From: Typha latifolia
Taxonomy: Eukaryota > Streptophyta > Magnoliopsida > Poales > Typhaceae
NCBI GenBank assembly: GCA_019914945.1
Contig: CM034101.1
Span: 3,359,188-3,423,187, forward strand
Length of the DNA stretch: 64,000 bases
Reading direction: 5' to 3'
Shown: positions 48,312-60,313 of the stretch, one piece after another
Layout: each line of letters begins with the position of its first letter
Numbering within the stretch: the stretch's first letter is position 1
The notes under the pieces: model-generated
Told to the model about the DNA's origin: nothing
What the model saw: only the letters and a program-made list of their open reading frames with translations
The model's database searches: none
Program-made: the position numbers and the translations under genes

Positions 48312-50070
48312 TCATAACATTGCGGTGAGCACTCGACCGGCTAACGCAGAGTGAGACGGCGACGGAGAGGTAGTCACCGTCGTGGATGAAGTGACCGTGG
48401 TGGTGACTGTGGAAGTGGTCGCCGACGACAACCTGGGTGTCATCGCATGTTTTATTATAACCATTGGAAGAGGGCTAGTCTTTCGTCGTTCATGCTCGGT
48501 CATTAGCTCATGCGCAAACCATTCTAATTTCTCGCCATTGGTTTGCTCCGCTAACTTCTTCCCTCGAAAAAGGATCGATTCTACGTTCCTTTGCAATAGC
48601 ATCTCCTCTGCTACCTTCATGACCTTTTTCTTGTCCTCTTTCGATAAATTGCGGCCTCCTCCGAAGACGGACAAATTACCCTATGTAATTTATAATTACT
48701 GAGTTAATAATTATAACGGCATCTTAGTAATCTTCTATAATTCAAGAGTAAACTTCTCTCATTGGCCACCAATGGGTACCTGAATCCGGAGATAGTTGCT
48801 TGTCCTGTTATGTCCGAATGCCATTGCCACTGCTTGATCCACCTGATTATTGTCAAGAAAGCAACCTCAGTTATTTATTTTAGCCGAACAATTAGAATAA
48901 ATTATAGGTGGTCACTTGGGGGAAAAAAGAAAGTAAACTCTAAAATAAATTTTTTGTGTGTAAAAAAAAAAAAAAAAAAACCCTCATGAATGTCGACAAA
49001 AGTCGACATTTTTGTCGGTTTGCTCGGAGCAATAAATGCAGCAAAAATTTACTGATAAAATCCGGGAAAAAAAATAAGAGAGACGAAAGTCGGAAACAGC
49101 TGGCGCGAAAATTAAAGCACGGGTCCCGTACCATATCGGCGGCGCCCTCCGCTGCGATCCTCGCGATCTCTGCCGCCGACGGAGTCGATCCGTGGGAAAC
49201 GCCGTGCACGGCCTCGCCGGCTCCGATGGAGACGACGAGGAGGTCCTCGACCCCGGCGGCGAGCGGGAACTCGTGCTTGTTGTTGAGCACGTGTGTGATG
49301 GCTGCAGCCGTGGGGTTCCCCAGCGCAACCCCGCCGCCCACGGCGGCGATCCTCCTCTTCCCGTCCACCGACCTCATCTCCACCGCCTCCTCACCTCCCG
49401 CGCACGTGGCGGTGCACACGTCCCTCATGAGGAAGTCGAACCCCTCGCTCTCCACCGCATCCGCCCTGGAGAAGAGGAACAATCCCCTCGTGGAGAGATC
49501 GTAGCATGGGATAAGCACCGGCTTCAACATATCTCTCAACGTCATTTCGCCGAACACCTTGTGGTACACACCACCCGATCGCCGGAAAAGCCACCTTCGG
49601 CCGCCGGACCACCGTTTCCGGTGGATGTTCCCGGCGAGAAACGCCATTGCCTCCTCGGCGGAGAAGAGAGGGCGCCCTTGGGGACCTCGCGCAAACAGCA
49701 TGGCGGCCAAAACCCCTCCGGCGCCGGATCCGGCGGCGACGTCAAAGAAGTCGGCGATCCGCGAGGCAGGGTCGCCGGAGCGCATGCGGAGGGAGCATTC
49801 GAGCCGGACTAGGGCGGCGGCAGCGATAAGGCTGTCGGCGGCGCGGCCACCGCCGTCGATGGAGAGGACGCGGACCCGACCGCCGGAGGCGGCGGCGGCG
49901 GACCTCGCCGGTGTCTTGGGCGGTGTGTTGGGAAGGGATCCGGCAGAGAGGAAGAGCTTGGGGTCATCGTAGCCGAAAAGGAACTTGCTCTCGAGGATGG
50001 AGAAGATCTCGTAGCTGAGCTTGTCGACGTCGAATGCTGGCTCCATTACTAGGGATTTGGGTGATGCCAT
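48312..50070 (-). CDS. Patatin-related protein, group III (pPLAIII)
   Basis: Three exons on the minus strand: 50070-49132, 48842-48780 and 48680-48312, all joined in phase 0, giving 456 residues. The patatin fold is shown by the glycine-rich loop VRVLSIDGGGRAADS, the nucleophile-elbow position FDVAAGSGAGGVLAAML, and NPTAAAITHVLNNKHEFPL. The elbow reads G-S-G-A-G, so the catalytic Ser of G-x-S-x-G is replaced by Gly. The usual Asp-Gly-Gly/Ala dyad position reads VGGGVALGN. Both changes mark group III, whose members nevertheless have reported acyl-hydrolase activity and affect cell elongation, cellulose content and pollen/haploid traits. The third exon (NYLRIQGNLSVFGGG, EEMLLQRNVESILFRGKKL) follows the family; the tail is Ser/Thr-rich. 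The first exon is very GC-rich, giving long antisense frames that are not genes. Confidence 0.92.
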
Positions 50071-50121
50071 TGAGATGTTTGAGGAAACTACTTAATCTTA
50101 GGCGGAAATCAAGAAATGGGG

Positions 50122-50124
<3 letters not shown>

Positions 50125-50154
<30 letters not shown>
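50125..50154. repeat. (GA)n tract in pPLAIII leader
   Basis: Reads (CT)n on the coding strand, 55-85 nt before the start codon and just below the TATA-like element, so probably in the 5' UTR. Pyrimidine tracts are common in plant leaders. Confidence 0.85.
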
Positions 50155-50157
<3 letters not shown>

Positions 50158-50185
50158 TGAGGTCGTGGAAGAGCTCCCCAGCTGG

Positions 50186-50193
50186 TTTAAATA
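50186..50193 (-). promoter_or_regulatory. TATA-like element of pPLAIII
   Basis: TATTTAAA on the minus strand about 120 nt before the ATG, with a (CT)n leader between. Spacing suits transcription from about 50160. Confidence 0.5.
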
Positions 50194-50601
50194 GAGTAAA
50201 GGACGAGCCGTGCTTGTTGCTCACTTAGTGCAAACCCAAAGTGAAGCCACATTAGAGTTTTTGCATTTACAGCCCCACAAAAGTCTAGTATTTGAAACAT
50301 ATATCAAATTGGAAAATTTTGCCAAGTAAGCTATTTAACTTCAGAAAGTACAGGGGAGTAAAATTTAAATGCGTTAGAATTTTAGAGTTCCTATGGACGA
50401 TGATACCCTCATCGTATACGGATTGGATCCAATCCCCATACCCAGCCGACGGCTCAGATCAAAAGGGAGGATGGCCACGGAAGGTGGTACGAAGTGTCCT
50501 TCGGATCGGTAACTAACTCGTGGGGTGGTGGGGCGCCACGGAACGCCGACGAGATCTTTCGGCGAGGAATCGGCGAGGAATTGGATCGACTGGCGAAGGC
50601 G

Positions 50602-50611
50602 CACGTGTGGC
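50602..50611. promoter_or_regulatory. ABRE/G-box CACGTGTGGC
   Basis: A strong match to the abscisic-acid-response/G-box element, about 530 bp upstream of the pPLAIII start in a GC-richer patch (50.4-50.8 kb). Several CCGAC cores (DRE/CRT-like) also occur there. Binding by bZIP or DREB factors is inferred, not shown. Confidence 0.4.
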
Positions 50612-50829
50612 AATAAGCCCAGGGGAAGAGTGGATCGAATCCACCGACGGGCTAAGTCTAACCATGGTTAGGGGGGGGGGACATGGAGATCACACGGCGG
50701 AGATTGGGCATCAGAGATATGTCGGACGAGAACCATACATAGATCCAACACGTGTATCCTTGACACCTCATCGCTTCACAGTATGCTGCCACGTACCAGT
50801 GTTTTCTGATAACCCTACAAGAAAATGAC

Positions 50830-53800
50830 AAAACTAAATAAATACATAAATGAATATTATTTCACTTTATTTTCTCCAGATATTTGGATGAATAAATATA
50901 TATATATATATATATATATATCTCGCAGTAAATAATCGCATGGTCATATGCGAACATTTCACGTGTTAAATCACATGTCAGTTTGTAGTGTTGCTTTCTC
51001 ATAAATATTTATTATTATGATATTTATTCGCCGTTAATTATAAGCATTTGGGAAGGAGAAAACGATGTACATTTTCTCGCTCTTAATTGTTTTCTAAAAT
51101 ATTGGTAATATTAAATAAAAAATAACTTTTAATTAATGAAATGGATTTCAAGTTGGTTAGGAGACAAGACGCAAAATTTATTATTAAAAAAAAAAATACA
51201 ACGCTTTAGTTCTTTTTGTACGGTATGTCGTTGCTCTTTAAATTCACAATTCACAATTAGTCTTCATGATTAAGCGATTTAATTATGTAAAGGTCTTAGT
51301 TAGGCAGCATTAGGGCACTGTCTTAATCGTGGTCATGTGATTAGGGATAGGGCCATGAGAATTAATTAGAGTTTAGGAAGGCTCGCTCTTAGTGACCGAA
51401 TCGTGATGAAGGGTAGATGCGAAACAAAAGTATATTACAAAATAAAAATAATAAGAAGCATCCGAGCTATGGTGGGGTGGGGATGAACAACTTTATTCGC
51501 TCTTTTTAATATCGACCATTCTTTTGGCATGCGTGGATAATTGTAGATAATTAATTAGCTACAATTTTGTTGTGCTGACACGTGGCACATTTGACATTGG
51601 CTCCCTCTAGTTCCTCGTTAGTTTGGATGAATCTTTTATTAGGTTATCGACTTTGGTTATGTTGTCAAATGTTGTTTTTAAAGATTGAAATCATTCGTTG
51701 GAGAGCCAGCCAGCCCATTCTTTTACGCTAAGGTTGATGAAGAAACACATTGAGAGCTTTCGATGGCTCGGTGGAATGAACTTTTCTAGTCTAACTTTTA
51801 TTTTAATACAAAAGATTATTAGTTTTGTAAATCCATGGCAATCGGGTCGGGTTAGTGATATGGGTCGGATTAGGGTTGGAATAAAGTAATGCAAACATGA
51901 ATACGATTCGATATCAAAATTTCTATAATATAAACACGCTCTATTTATTAAACGAATTACATGTGTTATAAATGAGTTTATTGGGTGATATAAAATATTT
52001 TGAATTTATATAAATTATTTATGTTATAAATTAGAGTTTTTTCTTTCTACTACGAAAGGATTATTTTTTTTTCATATTATAAATGAGATATTTATGTAAT
52101 AAGTGTGTTATGAGTTATGGTGTTATAAATATATTACTATGTCGTAAATGGGTTGGCGAGTTAGATAATAAATGAATTAAATGAGATGAGGTAATAAATA
52201 TGAATATGACTAGTTTAATAATCGAGTTAGGTGGGTCAACTCATCTATAACATGAATACAATTATATTAAATTTAGACCTATTTAAAGTCTTTAGGTTAG
52301 ATCAGTCAGAAATTGCCACCTTACATGTAAATCTTAATTGTAACACACTTTTTTTTTCATGATAGATCATGAGTTAATAAGTTAATCATAAGCTAGACAA
52401 CCAAAAGTAACCCTCTCTAATATATAAATTACACAATTGTGCTAATTCTATTATACGAGTCTAAATCATACATATAATACTCTGAAAAAAAAAAAACTTG
52501 TATAAATCCTTAGGTATGCTATGATATCAATTGAAATATATAATAAATATCCTAGGAGATTAGATCTATCACACGTTGTTAATAATAATATAAGAAAAAT
52601 AAGACATCAAAATGACAATCACAAAACACAAAGCTTTTATAAAAAAAAATCCCAAATCGGCTTAAAAAATGTGGATTCAAACTCGGATCTGAATTAATAA
52701 CTAAAATTTGTAGCAGTTAACAAAAATTTACAAATCACCTACTGATTCTCATGACTTAATCTGTACCAAATTTGCTCATTAGACACCATGACATATTGCT
52801 TTCTGTGATAGCTTTCTAAATTTGAGTAACCCTCGAAGTTATTCATTTCGTCTTAGTGACCCCCCCGAAACATAGTTTTTCTAGATCTGATGTAGATGCA
52901 CTGAAATGAGAATGATTCAGCACGTTATATCTAAAGCAGAGAAGTGATCTCTAATAGATGATCTATATAGTTGATACTGTAACCTGGGGTTAGATTAAAC
53001 TTCTTTATATACCTTTTAGAAATAAAATAACTACCTCTTAGAGATAAAATAAATATTTTTTAGATATAAGATAAGTATATCTTTTAGAACGACTATACGG
53101 TGGTAGTTCCGATGCTCTTGAGTGTTTTTTTAGTACTACTTCAATATTCATAATACTATTTGAGTACTTCAATAACATTATGACTTTAAAATCAATCTTC
53201 TATTTTAATATTCTTTAAAAAATATCTCATAACTTGTTATAACTTATGCATATGCTCATATATAAAATCTAGATATATAACATAAATATAAATTATGTTT
53301 TAAAAAATAATATGTTAATTATATAAGAATAAATAAAATCTAACATATACTAATGAAAAATTTATTAAATATCAACTCTAATATTCTCAGGGAGAAATAT
53401 AATCCATTATCTCTATCATTGGCTGAAAGGACTCGAAAGCACCGGCCTATAATGTGGAGCTCTCAATTAACCATTCCTATGATCATAATATTTCTCCAAA
53501 GAAGACTTACAAGAAGGTGAAACATCCTTAATCTGTCATGTGTCTCTGTTATGAGGTTGTCCTCATGTAAGACTGAAAGAGCTAATAATATACAAATCAT
53601 CACTAGATAAACAAAAGAAAAGTAACAAAAATAACATAAGAAGCCCCATATTATAACAAGTCTATCAAAAGAGTACATACTAAAAAATAATACGTTACAA
53701 CAGGGAGAAGAAGTATATGCTTTTTATCGTCACTACAAAAAAATAATAAAAGATGCCTAACGTCTCACCAAGTGAATTGCTATAAAAACTCATGCCATGA

Positions 53801-56800
53801 CTACAATTATTCTACATCATACATCATACATGAATGAGAAAATATTTAGAAAGTGACACCATCTCTATTATGATAACATATAAAGAAATTTCACGACACC
53901 ACAAGATTTACATATTTACACATAATATGATAAGTACATGAATACATAAATATCATGTACGATATAATGTATATACTTAATTATATTGCTTAGCATGGTT
54001 CAAGTTCCGCACAAGCTAACTCTCTCAATATCCATGTCTCCACGCATCACTCTCAACATTAGGTTTGCTGATTGTCATTTGTACTCACGCAAAATAGTCG
54101 CTCTCAAAAGAAATGGTAGACCCTAGCGATTGAATAATTTGCCTATCACTAAGTGAAAAGAGACTAATATTAGCCACAACAATGACAGCATCCAACTCCT
54201 TGGCAACTAGGGAAGGACAATGCCACTCAAGCCCAACCCTCCATTTACTCTCCATGGGAGGAGTTCCCGGCCACCAATGTGGTATGAGAACAAGCGGAGC
54301 CTTCAAATGACAACATGTGAGGGTGAAGGAAGATGCACGGAAGGAGATTCAACCCCAATGTGGCATGAGGCCATTGGGGAATGTTTCCCAATATCACAAT
54401 AGGGTTGCGGCCTTGCGTAAAGAAGTCAGTCATGACGGTAAGTGGGAAAAGACTCTATAGGTTGATCTCGTCGTAAACCACCCAAATAATGTTATGATCC
54501 TACCACATATGTCAAGTCGAGTCAAGTTAGTTAATTATTTTATTCTTTTAAATTTTAAATAAATAGGATAATTTGTATACAGATCTGATCCCCTAGGACT
54601 CTACTCCTATAAATAGGAGTAGTCATAGTTAATTATCATCATTAAATGATAGTGAATTTAACCAAATTATTCTTTTCCCTTTTATCTTTTTATATAGTCG
54701 TTAGATCGTCATTATATTTCTGGGAGTAGATCATAACTATAGAAGTCTTGTGATCTTTCAAGCCCTAGCCACCATTTTTCTCCAATAGTCACCCTATCTT
54801 ACGATCGTCCACCACTACCTTCGGCCATCCGCCACCCTCCAACTACCGCCGTAACGTCAGGTATTTATTATTCTACCCTTATTCTAACATTCCTCAATTC
54901 TTTTAATTTTTACTTTTCATCCCAACCTTGAATTCGCGTGAAACCAGAGCCATTGGAATTCCAACTCAACCGCAACTTAGATTTTTATAATTTTATTACA
55001 TCTAAATCAATCGAAATCCGATTCATAACAAATAAGGAAAGAAACGATTGGTGGTCATTGACCGGTCAATTTCGACCAGTTTTCATCAAGAATGGCATGG
55101 CATCTAATACTTACTCTATAGGTAAATTAACATAATGAATTAGGTATGTATTGAAGTATGTCATGCAAAACATGTGTTGTGTCCAATTGCACTGAAGTAG
55201 ATGGACGGTGGAATAGAATTGCAACTTCAAGCAATTAGCTATATGATATATTCCACTCGTAGACACACATGATAAGTCCAATCTTGGTGAAATATACATT
55301 CACATGATAAAATTATATTGGATGATTTGTATGGAAAATTATATTGGATGATTGGATTTGAGAGGGAAGGTAGGCTCACTTTTACTTTTCTCTACATGGT
55401 AATTTTTTTTTATACTATTTTCTTTAAATGTTAACCTAATACTCTATTTTTATTAAAAAAAATATTCTTTCTCTTCCTTCGGATAAATAAAAATGATAAA
55501 TAAATTTTGTGAATTATGATATCATCCATGGGTTATAATTGTAATACATTGTCAATAATATATTATGTTGTGAATTAGTGTAATATGAAGTGACAAAGAA
55601 AAGATGAAAGAGGAAGGAAGAAGGAGAATAGTATTTTTTTTATTATTGACTTTTGGTTGGAGTAAGAAGTTTAATGTTATTATACAATAAAAGCATATTC
55701 AATCAGGTGTAAAATGCATTTGATACAACAATGAAAACGGCTTATCATGCAAAAAAAAAAAGTTAAAAGTGAACCTCATGTTAATTTCAAAAGAAAATTA
55801 ATGAGTTTTTCTTGCAAATCACCCAACTTTGGTAATTTTTTAATATTTTATATATTTATATACCTCTCAATAATTGATATTTATTTGTATATTCCTCAAA
55901 ACTCTTTCCTTTCCTCTTTTACATAGATACCCATCAAATTTAAATAACAATTAAAATTTATAAAATTGATACATTCTATCAGGGTAATCAGTAATTTCAC
56001 ATTTCCATGATTTAATTATAATAAAGTCCTGCCGACATTTCTTTGTGAGAAAGGGAAAAAGTACGTACGGTTTGACCACGGTCGTTCATGCAACTCCTAA
56101 CAGTTACTGCATCACCTCATTGAAGGACAACTTTGTACTCTCTCTCTCTCTCTCCTCATTATATACCTTCTCTCGCACTCATTTAAGTGTCGTTTTGCAA
56201 AGTGGGACTGGAGTCCTTCAATGAAGTGATGCAATTATCCCTTTATTCCAAAGAAAAATAATTAATGGACAACTAATGTAATGGGAGTAAATGTTTTTGT
56301 AGTCTAGATTTGTTGTGCTATTTTTTTTAATAAATTATAAGCTCATAATTAAGACATATATATATATATATATAGGTTATACGAACTCATGATAAGGATC
56401 AGAGGGACTAGAGTGGTGGCTTTAATTTATCCCAAATTTTAATCCTAAGCTACCAAAGTACACAACTTCATGCAGAAATGCATGCCTTGTAAATCCTACA
56501 TAGTATTGCTTTGAGCGTTTATAGCTATAACACCCAATAAATGGCTTGGTGTGTGAATAAATGGACGGGTGGGACTTCCTTCTAAAGATGAGTAGGTTGC
56601 TATGTCAAATCCATTCAACAAACTTTAGATGGAAATCTTTGTTCTTGGCGACGTCCAGCTTCCACGGCCATCCATCGTCGATCGATCGTCGGTAAAAAGC
56701 TCGTTGTCGCCGTACGGTGGTTTGGGTTGGTGCAAATTATTGCTAAGTACTTCATCTCCCAGACCTCAAAAGGTTGCTCACTTGATTCCCCCCTAGCTAG

Positions 56801-59800
56801 TGAAGTGATAAGAAAGAAAAAAGAACTAGGGCTCAACTTCTTTGACCTTTTTATTAGTTTGTTCTATCGCCTTTGATATATAAACACCCTTACTTTTAGA
56901 ACATTTTAAATAATTGCCGCGATAAAATTGACTAAACTATTCTTCTTTCTTGAGGTTTAGAGCAGTGATTTATCTTTTCTTGCTTTAGAAATTACACTGC
57001 AGAATTTATAACTATTAGATCTTTAAACTCAAACTAAGCTCTGTTTGAATGCAGATGAGCCTAAGCTTGAAGCAGATTTTAAGTTCAAAATTCATTTTAA
57101 GCCAACCCTAAGTGAGCCTACATGTAAATCGTATATTATATATATTTAGTTCAATTAAAATATTCAAGTTTAGTCTAGTGAGCTATAATGGAGCAGATCA
57201 AGCTAGGTACTTTGGTCGAGCTTGAATTTTTCTTAATTTCGAATCAATTTCGAACAAGGCTGTTAAAGTTGACATAGTAAAGTAACATATACTTTTTTAC
57301 TTCCAAGTACTAAAGTTGACATAGAAAAGATATTGGTGTCGTCTCAATAGTAAGCTATATCTCTCTCTCTCTCTTTCTATCCATCAACACTTGTCTTGTT
57401 GTAGCAGCCTTATGTCCCACATATCTCAAATTTGAAGGCCTCCATTAGGGCACTTTCCTAGAACAAGGATGATCGATCCAATTCAAAGAATCCCTCTTGG
57501 GGGGATTAGTGGATTACTCCCCTTGATGCACGGAGGAGTGAGAGAACTCAAAGGACATTTGTTAGGAGAAGCATCTACATCAAATAACAGGGTGTTCAAA
57601 ACTCCTTGAGAGGGAAAGATGAGATCCAGCTTTGTACTAGCTGGAAAAAGTCAGCTCATTTTTCTCTACAATTTCCTCTACATTACGAGGTTTGAGAGAA
57701 AGGATTCCTATGACTCAGAATATTCCGAACAATACTGATTTCTATTTTATGAAGTAGGTCTCTTTTCCAAAATTATTGAAGGAATACATGAGTCATCAAA
57801 CCAATTGAGAAAAAAAAATGTCGATTTCTTTGTTTCACCGTCAACAATTTGCTCTCAGGTTCTCTAGAGTGCTATCAGGTGGTGCTCCGATGACAAGAGC
57901 AAATCATTTTTGATAAAAACTGTCATGTAGTTTGATAGCTCACATATTTCTTCCTTAATTCTATGCAAAGTCTAAAAAAAAATAATCCAAGTTCGTTGAT
58001 CCATAACAAAAGAGCTAATTCTTGATTATGGAGATAGAATAGAGCAATAGAAAAGATACCGCAATGGTGGACCAAGCTCTAGTACAGCTGCTATCACAGT
58101 CAAATGTGCATAAACTGAATAATTGGTTATGGGAGCTTGCTGTGATGTTTGTGCTATGAATGAATGGTAGGAGAATGGTCAACCTTGTTTTTGATTAGAC
58201 ACCGACGAGCCAAAGTTTCAATGAGTAGGGCTGGATAAGGACCACCTAATACCTGCACACATAACATCAGTATCAGAAAAGGATAGGCTCAAAGATATAT
58301 TGAATCAGGGACTGCTCAACATCAAGAACAAGATAAACCAAAAACACTTTCGGGAGCTGTAATTTTCTGGAGCACATCTTTTTCGAGATTCAATCAGATC
58401 TGTGAAGAGCCTCTGATCTTTGGCAGGCCAAGATAAATTGAATGAAGAACAGTTCAACATGAAGATAAGAAAAACCAAACAAGATAAAAGAAAAAAACAG
58501 AAGACCAGGCACACAAAGCCTAAGCCAAAAATCTAGTTAAAACCACAAAATTTAATGAAAAGCTCGAAAACACTTTCAGAAAGTTGCTGACAACCTGTTA
58601 AATTTGAGGAGTTAATAATCGGGAACACCTCCTTTCCAGATTCCACATTAGATCTTTGGTAGTTTGTGAAAGGCTGCTGGTCCTTAGCCAACTAGATTTA
58701 CCTGTTCACTTGAGTTCAGGAATAATGTTAGTACCTTGAACAAGAACACCAGAGATGTACTATCAAACAAATAATGGTGTTGCAAATTGTATGTCTTTTT
58801 GAAAATCATTCATAAAGGCCTTGGTTTATAGTCCTATTCTGGACATATAAAGGTCGCCATCATTGGCAGATTGTTTTCCACTTCTGTATCGTTGCAATTT
58901 AAACTTCAAATTGGAGACAGCTACCAATTAAATTACATTCAGTCTATACATCTATTTCAATCTAGTAGTCATCCCAGTATTTCAATTTTACTTGATGTGA
59001 ACCATGAAGGTTAGTACAATATGATAACATATGTTTTAAGTTCATTGAATGAAAATTCTGTTCTCTGAAAAAATTGAGATACATATTTAACAGAAGAATA
59101 TGAAATAGATCAAATTTCATGAGGAATGATCAGCTAAGCTTTGGAGCAACACATGAAGATGGTCAAGAACCTTCCTCCTAGAAGTAATGACTTTTAACCA
59201 TCTCGTGTGGATTTGACAATCCTTCCATCTTACCCTGCAATGACAAAGATTGCTTGATTGTTAAACTTCATCTAAAATGGTGATATCTATCAATCAAACT
59301 GTTGAAAAGTAAAATCATCATTATAGCCCTAGTTTAAACATAAGTTCCTCGACAAACACCATTTAAGCGTTCCAGCAGTAGAAGAATAAACCAGTTAAAG
59401 AAAAGTAATTTGGTGCACTGGTTGATCAGTCTGGAAACATATAGAATGTTTCTGCCTTCAAAGTTATAGAAGATTTGCGTCGATAATAAATGATACTTTA
59501 CAGTTTAGAAACTATATGATGAATCCGTATATACCTTAGTCCCTGGATAATCCCTTTCTAAGTGAAGCTCTCCAGTTTAAATATTCATCTTCCCCTTCTT
59601 TAACTTCCTACCTTATCTCTCACTCCATCTTTGGTAACTTCCTATATCATGAATATAAATGTGAAGTTTAACAATTCCAGTGCCATAAATTTATAGGAGG
59701 GAAAAAGGTTCCTCTGGCATATATATAGTCCTCTTCTTTATAGTTTTACTATGTGGGAATGAGAGCTAGACATATTAAAAGTTAAAAACAGAAGTTGCTA

Positions 59801-60313
59801 ACAAGATGCCAGAGCAAAATAAGTGAATATCTAACAAAAGTTCCTTGGAGGAAGTCACAAGAATGAAAGTAATCAAATAGTGGAGATATTGAAGTGAATA
59901 TGTTCACTCTTCACACAATTAAAGATGAAGATAAACAAAATAATACACTTCAAGTGTTCAAGGTCTAAATATGTAACTTCTTCCTGTTTTCAGCCATGCA
60001 GACTCACTAGTAGAGCTCCGCAATTAATAGAACTCTTTGATCCATGAGCTCGTAAAATGGTTCTCTAGTTAATAATGCTCTTAACTATTGACTATGAGTT
60101 TGCAGAAGCTAACAATAGTTGACGGAGTCACAAACAGTGAAAATCCACTCCTCTTTTTTATCCACAAGGAATGCTGGTGATTCAGTAGAGAATAGATAAA
60201 TATCCCATCAATAAATCAGATTGAGCACATTAAAAAAAGGTGCTCTTGAGACTATACATGCTGAACATTATATATAGGATTCAAATTTAAGTAAGATGTC
60301 GGTACATATAAGA
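50830..60313. other. Long stretch without recognised genes
   Basis: About 9.5 kb, AT-rich, with only short open frames. It contains (TA)n at 50898-50922 and 56359-56375, (CT)n at about 56.14 and 57.36 kb, and a possible solo LTR at 54490-54889. Decayed sequence at 57.03-57.26 kb carries AAGCTTGA/GAGCTTGA motifs. The part 58.2-60.3 kb lies downstream of ARV1 and may include an extended 3' UTR, but no coding exon is seen. Confidence 0.5.
54490..54889 (+). mobile_element. Possible solo LTR
   Basis: The 400-bp segment begins TGTTATGATCC and ends TTCTAACA, so it has TG...CA ends within a TGTTA/TAACA inverted repeat. Inside are TATA-like CCTATAAATAGGAG and a C-rich downstream half. However, the 5-bp flanks do not match as a target-site duplication, and no primer-binding site or second LTR was found. 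Tentative. Confidence 0.3.

Noticed and set aside
49192..49812. Open frame of 206 codons on the plus strand
   Set aside because: It lies entirely antisense to pPLAIII exon 1. The very high GC of that exon removes stop codons in all frames, and the product is low-complexity Pro/Arg/Gly-rich.
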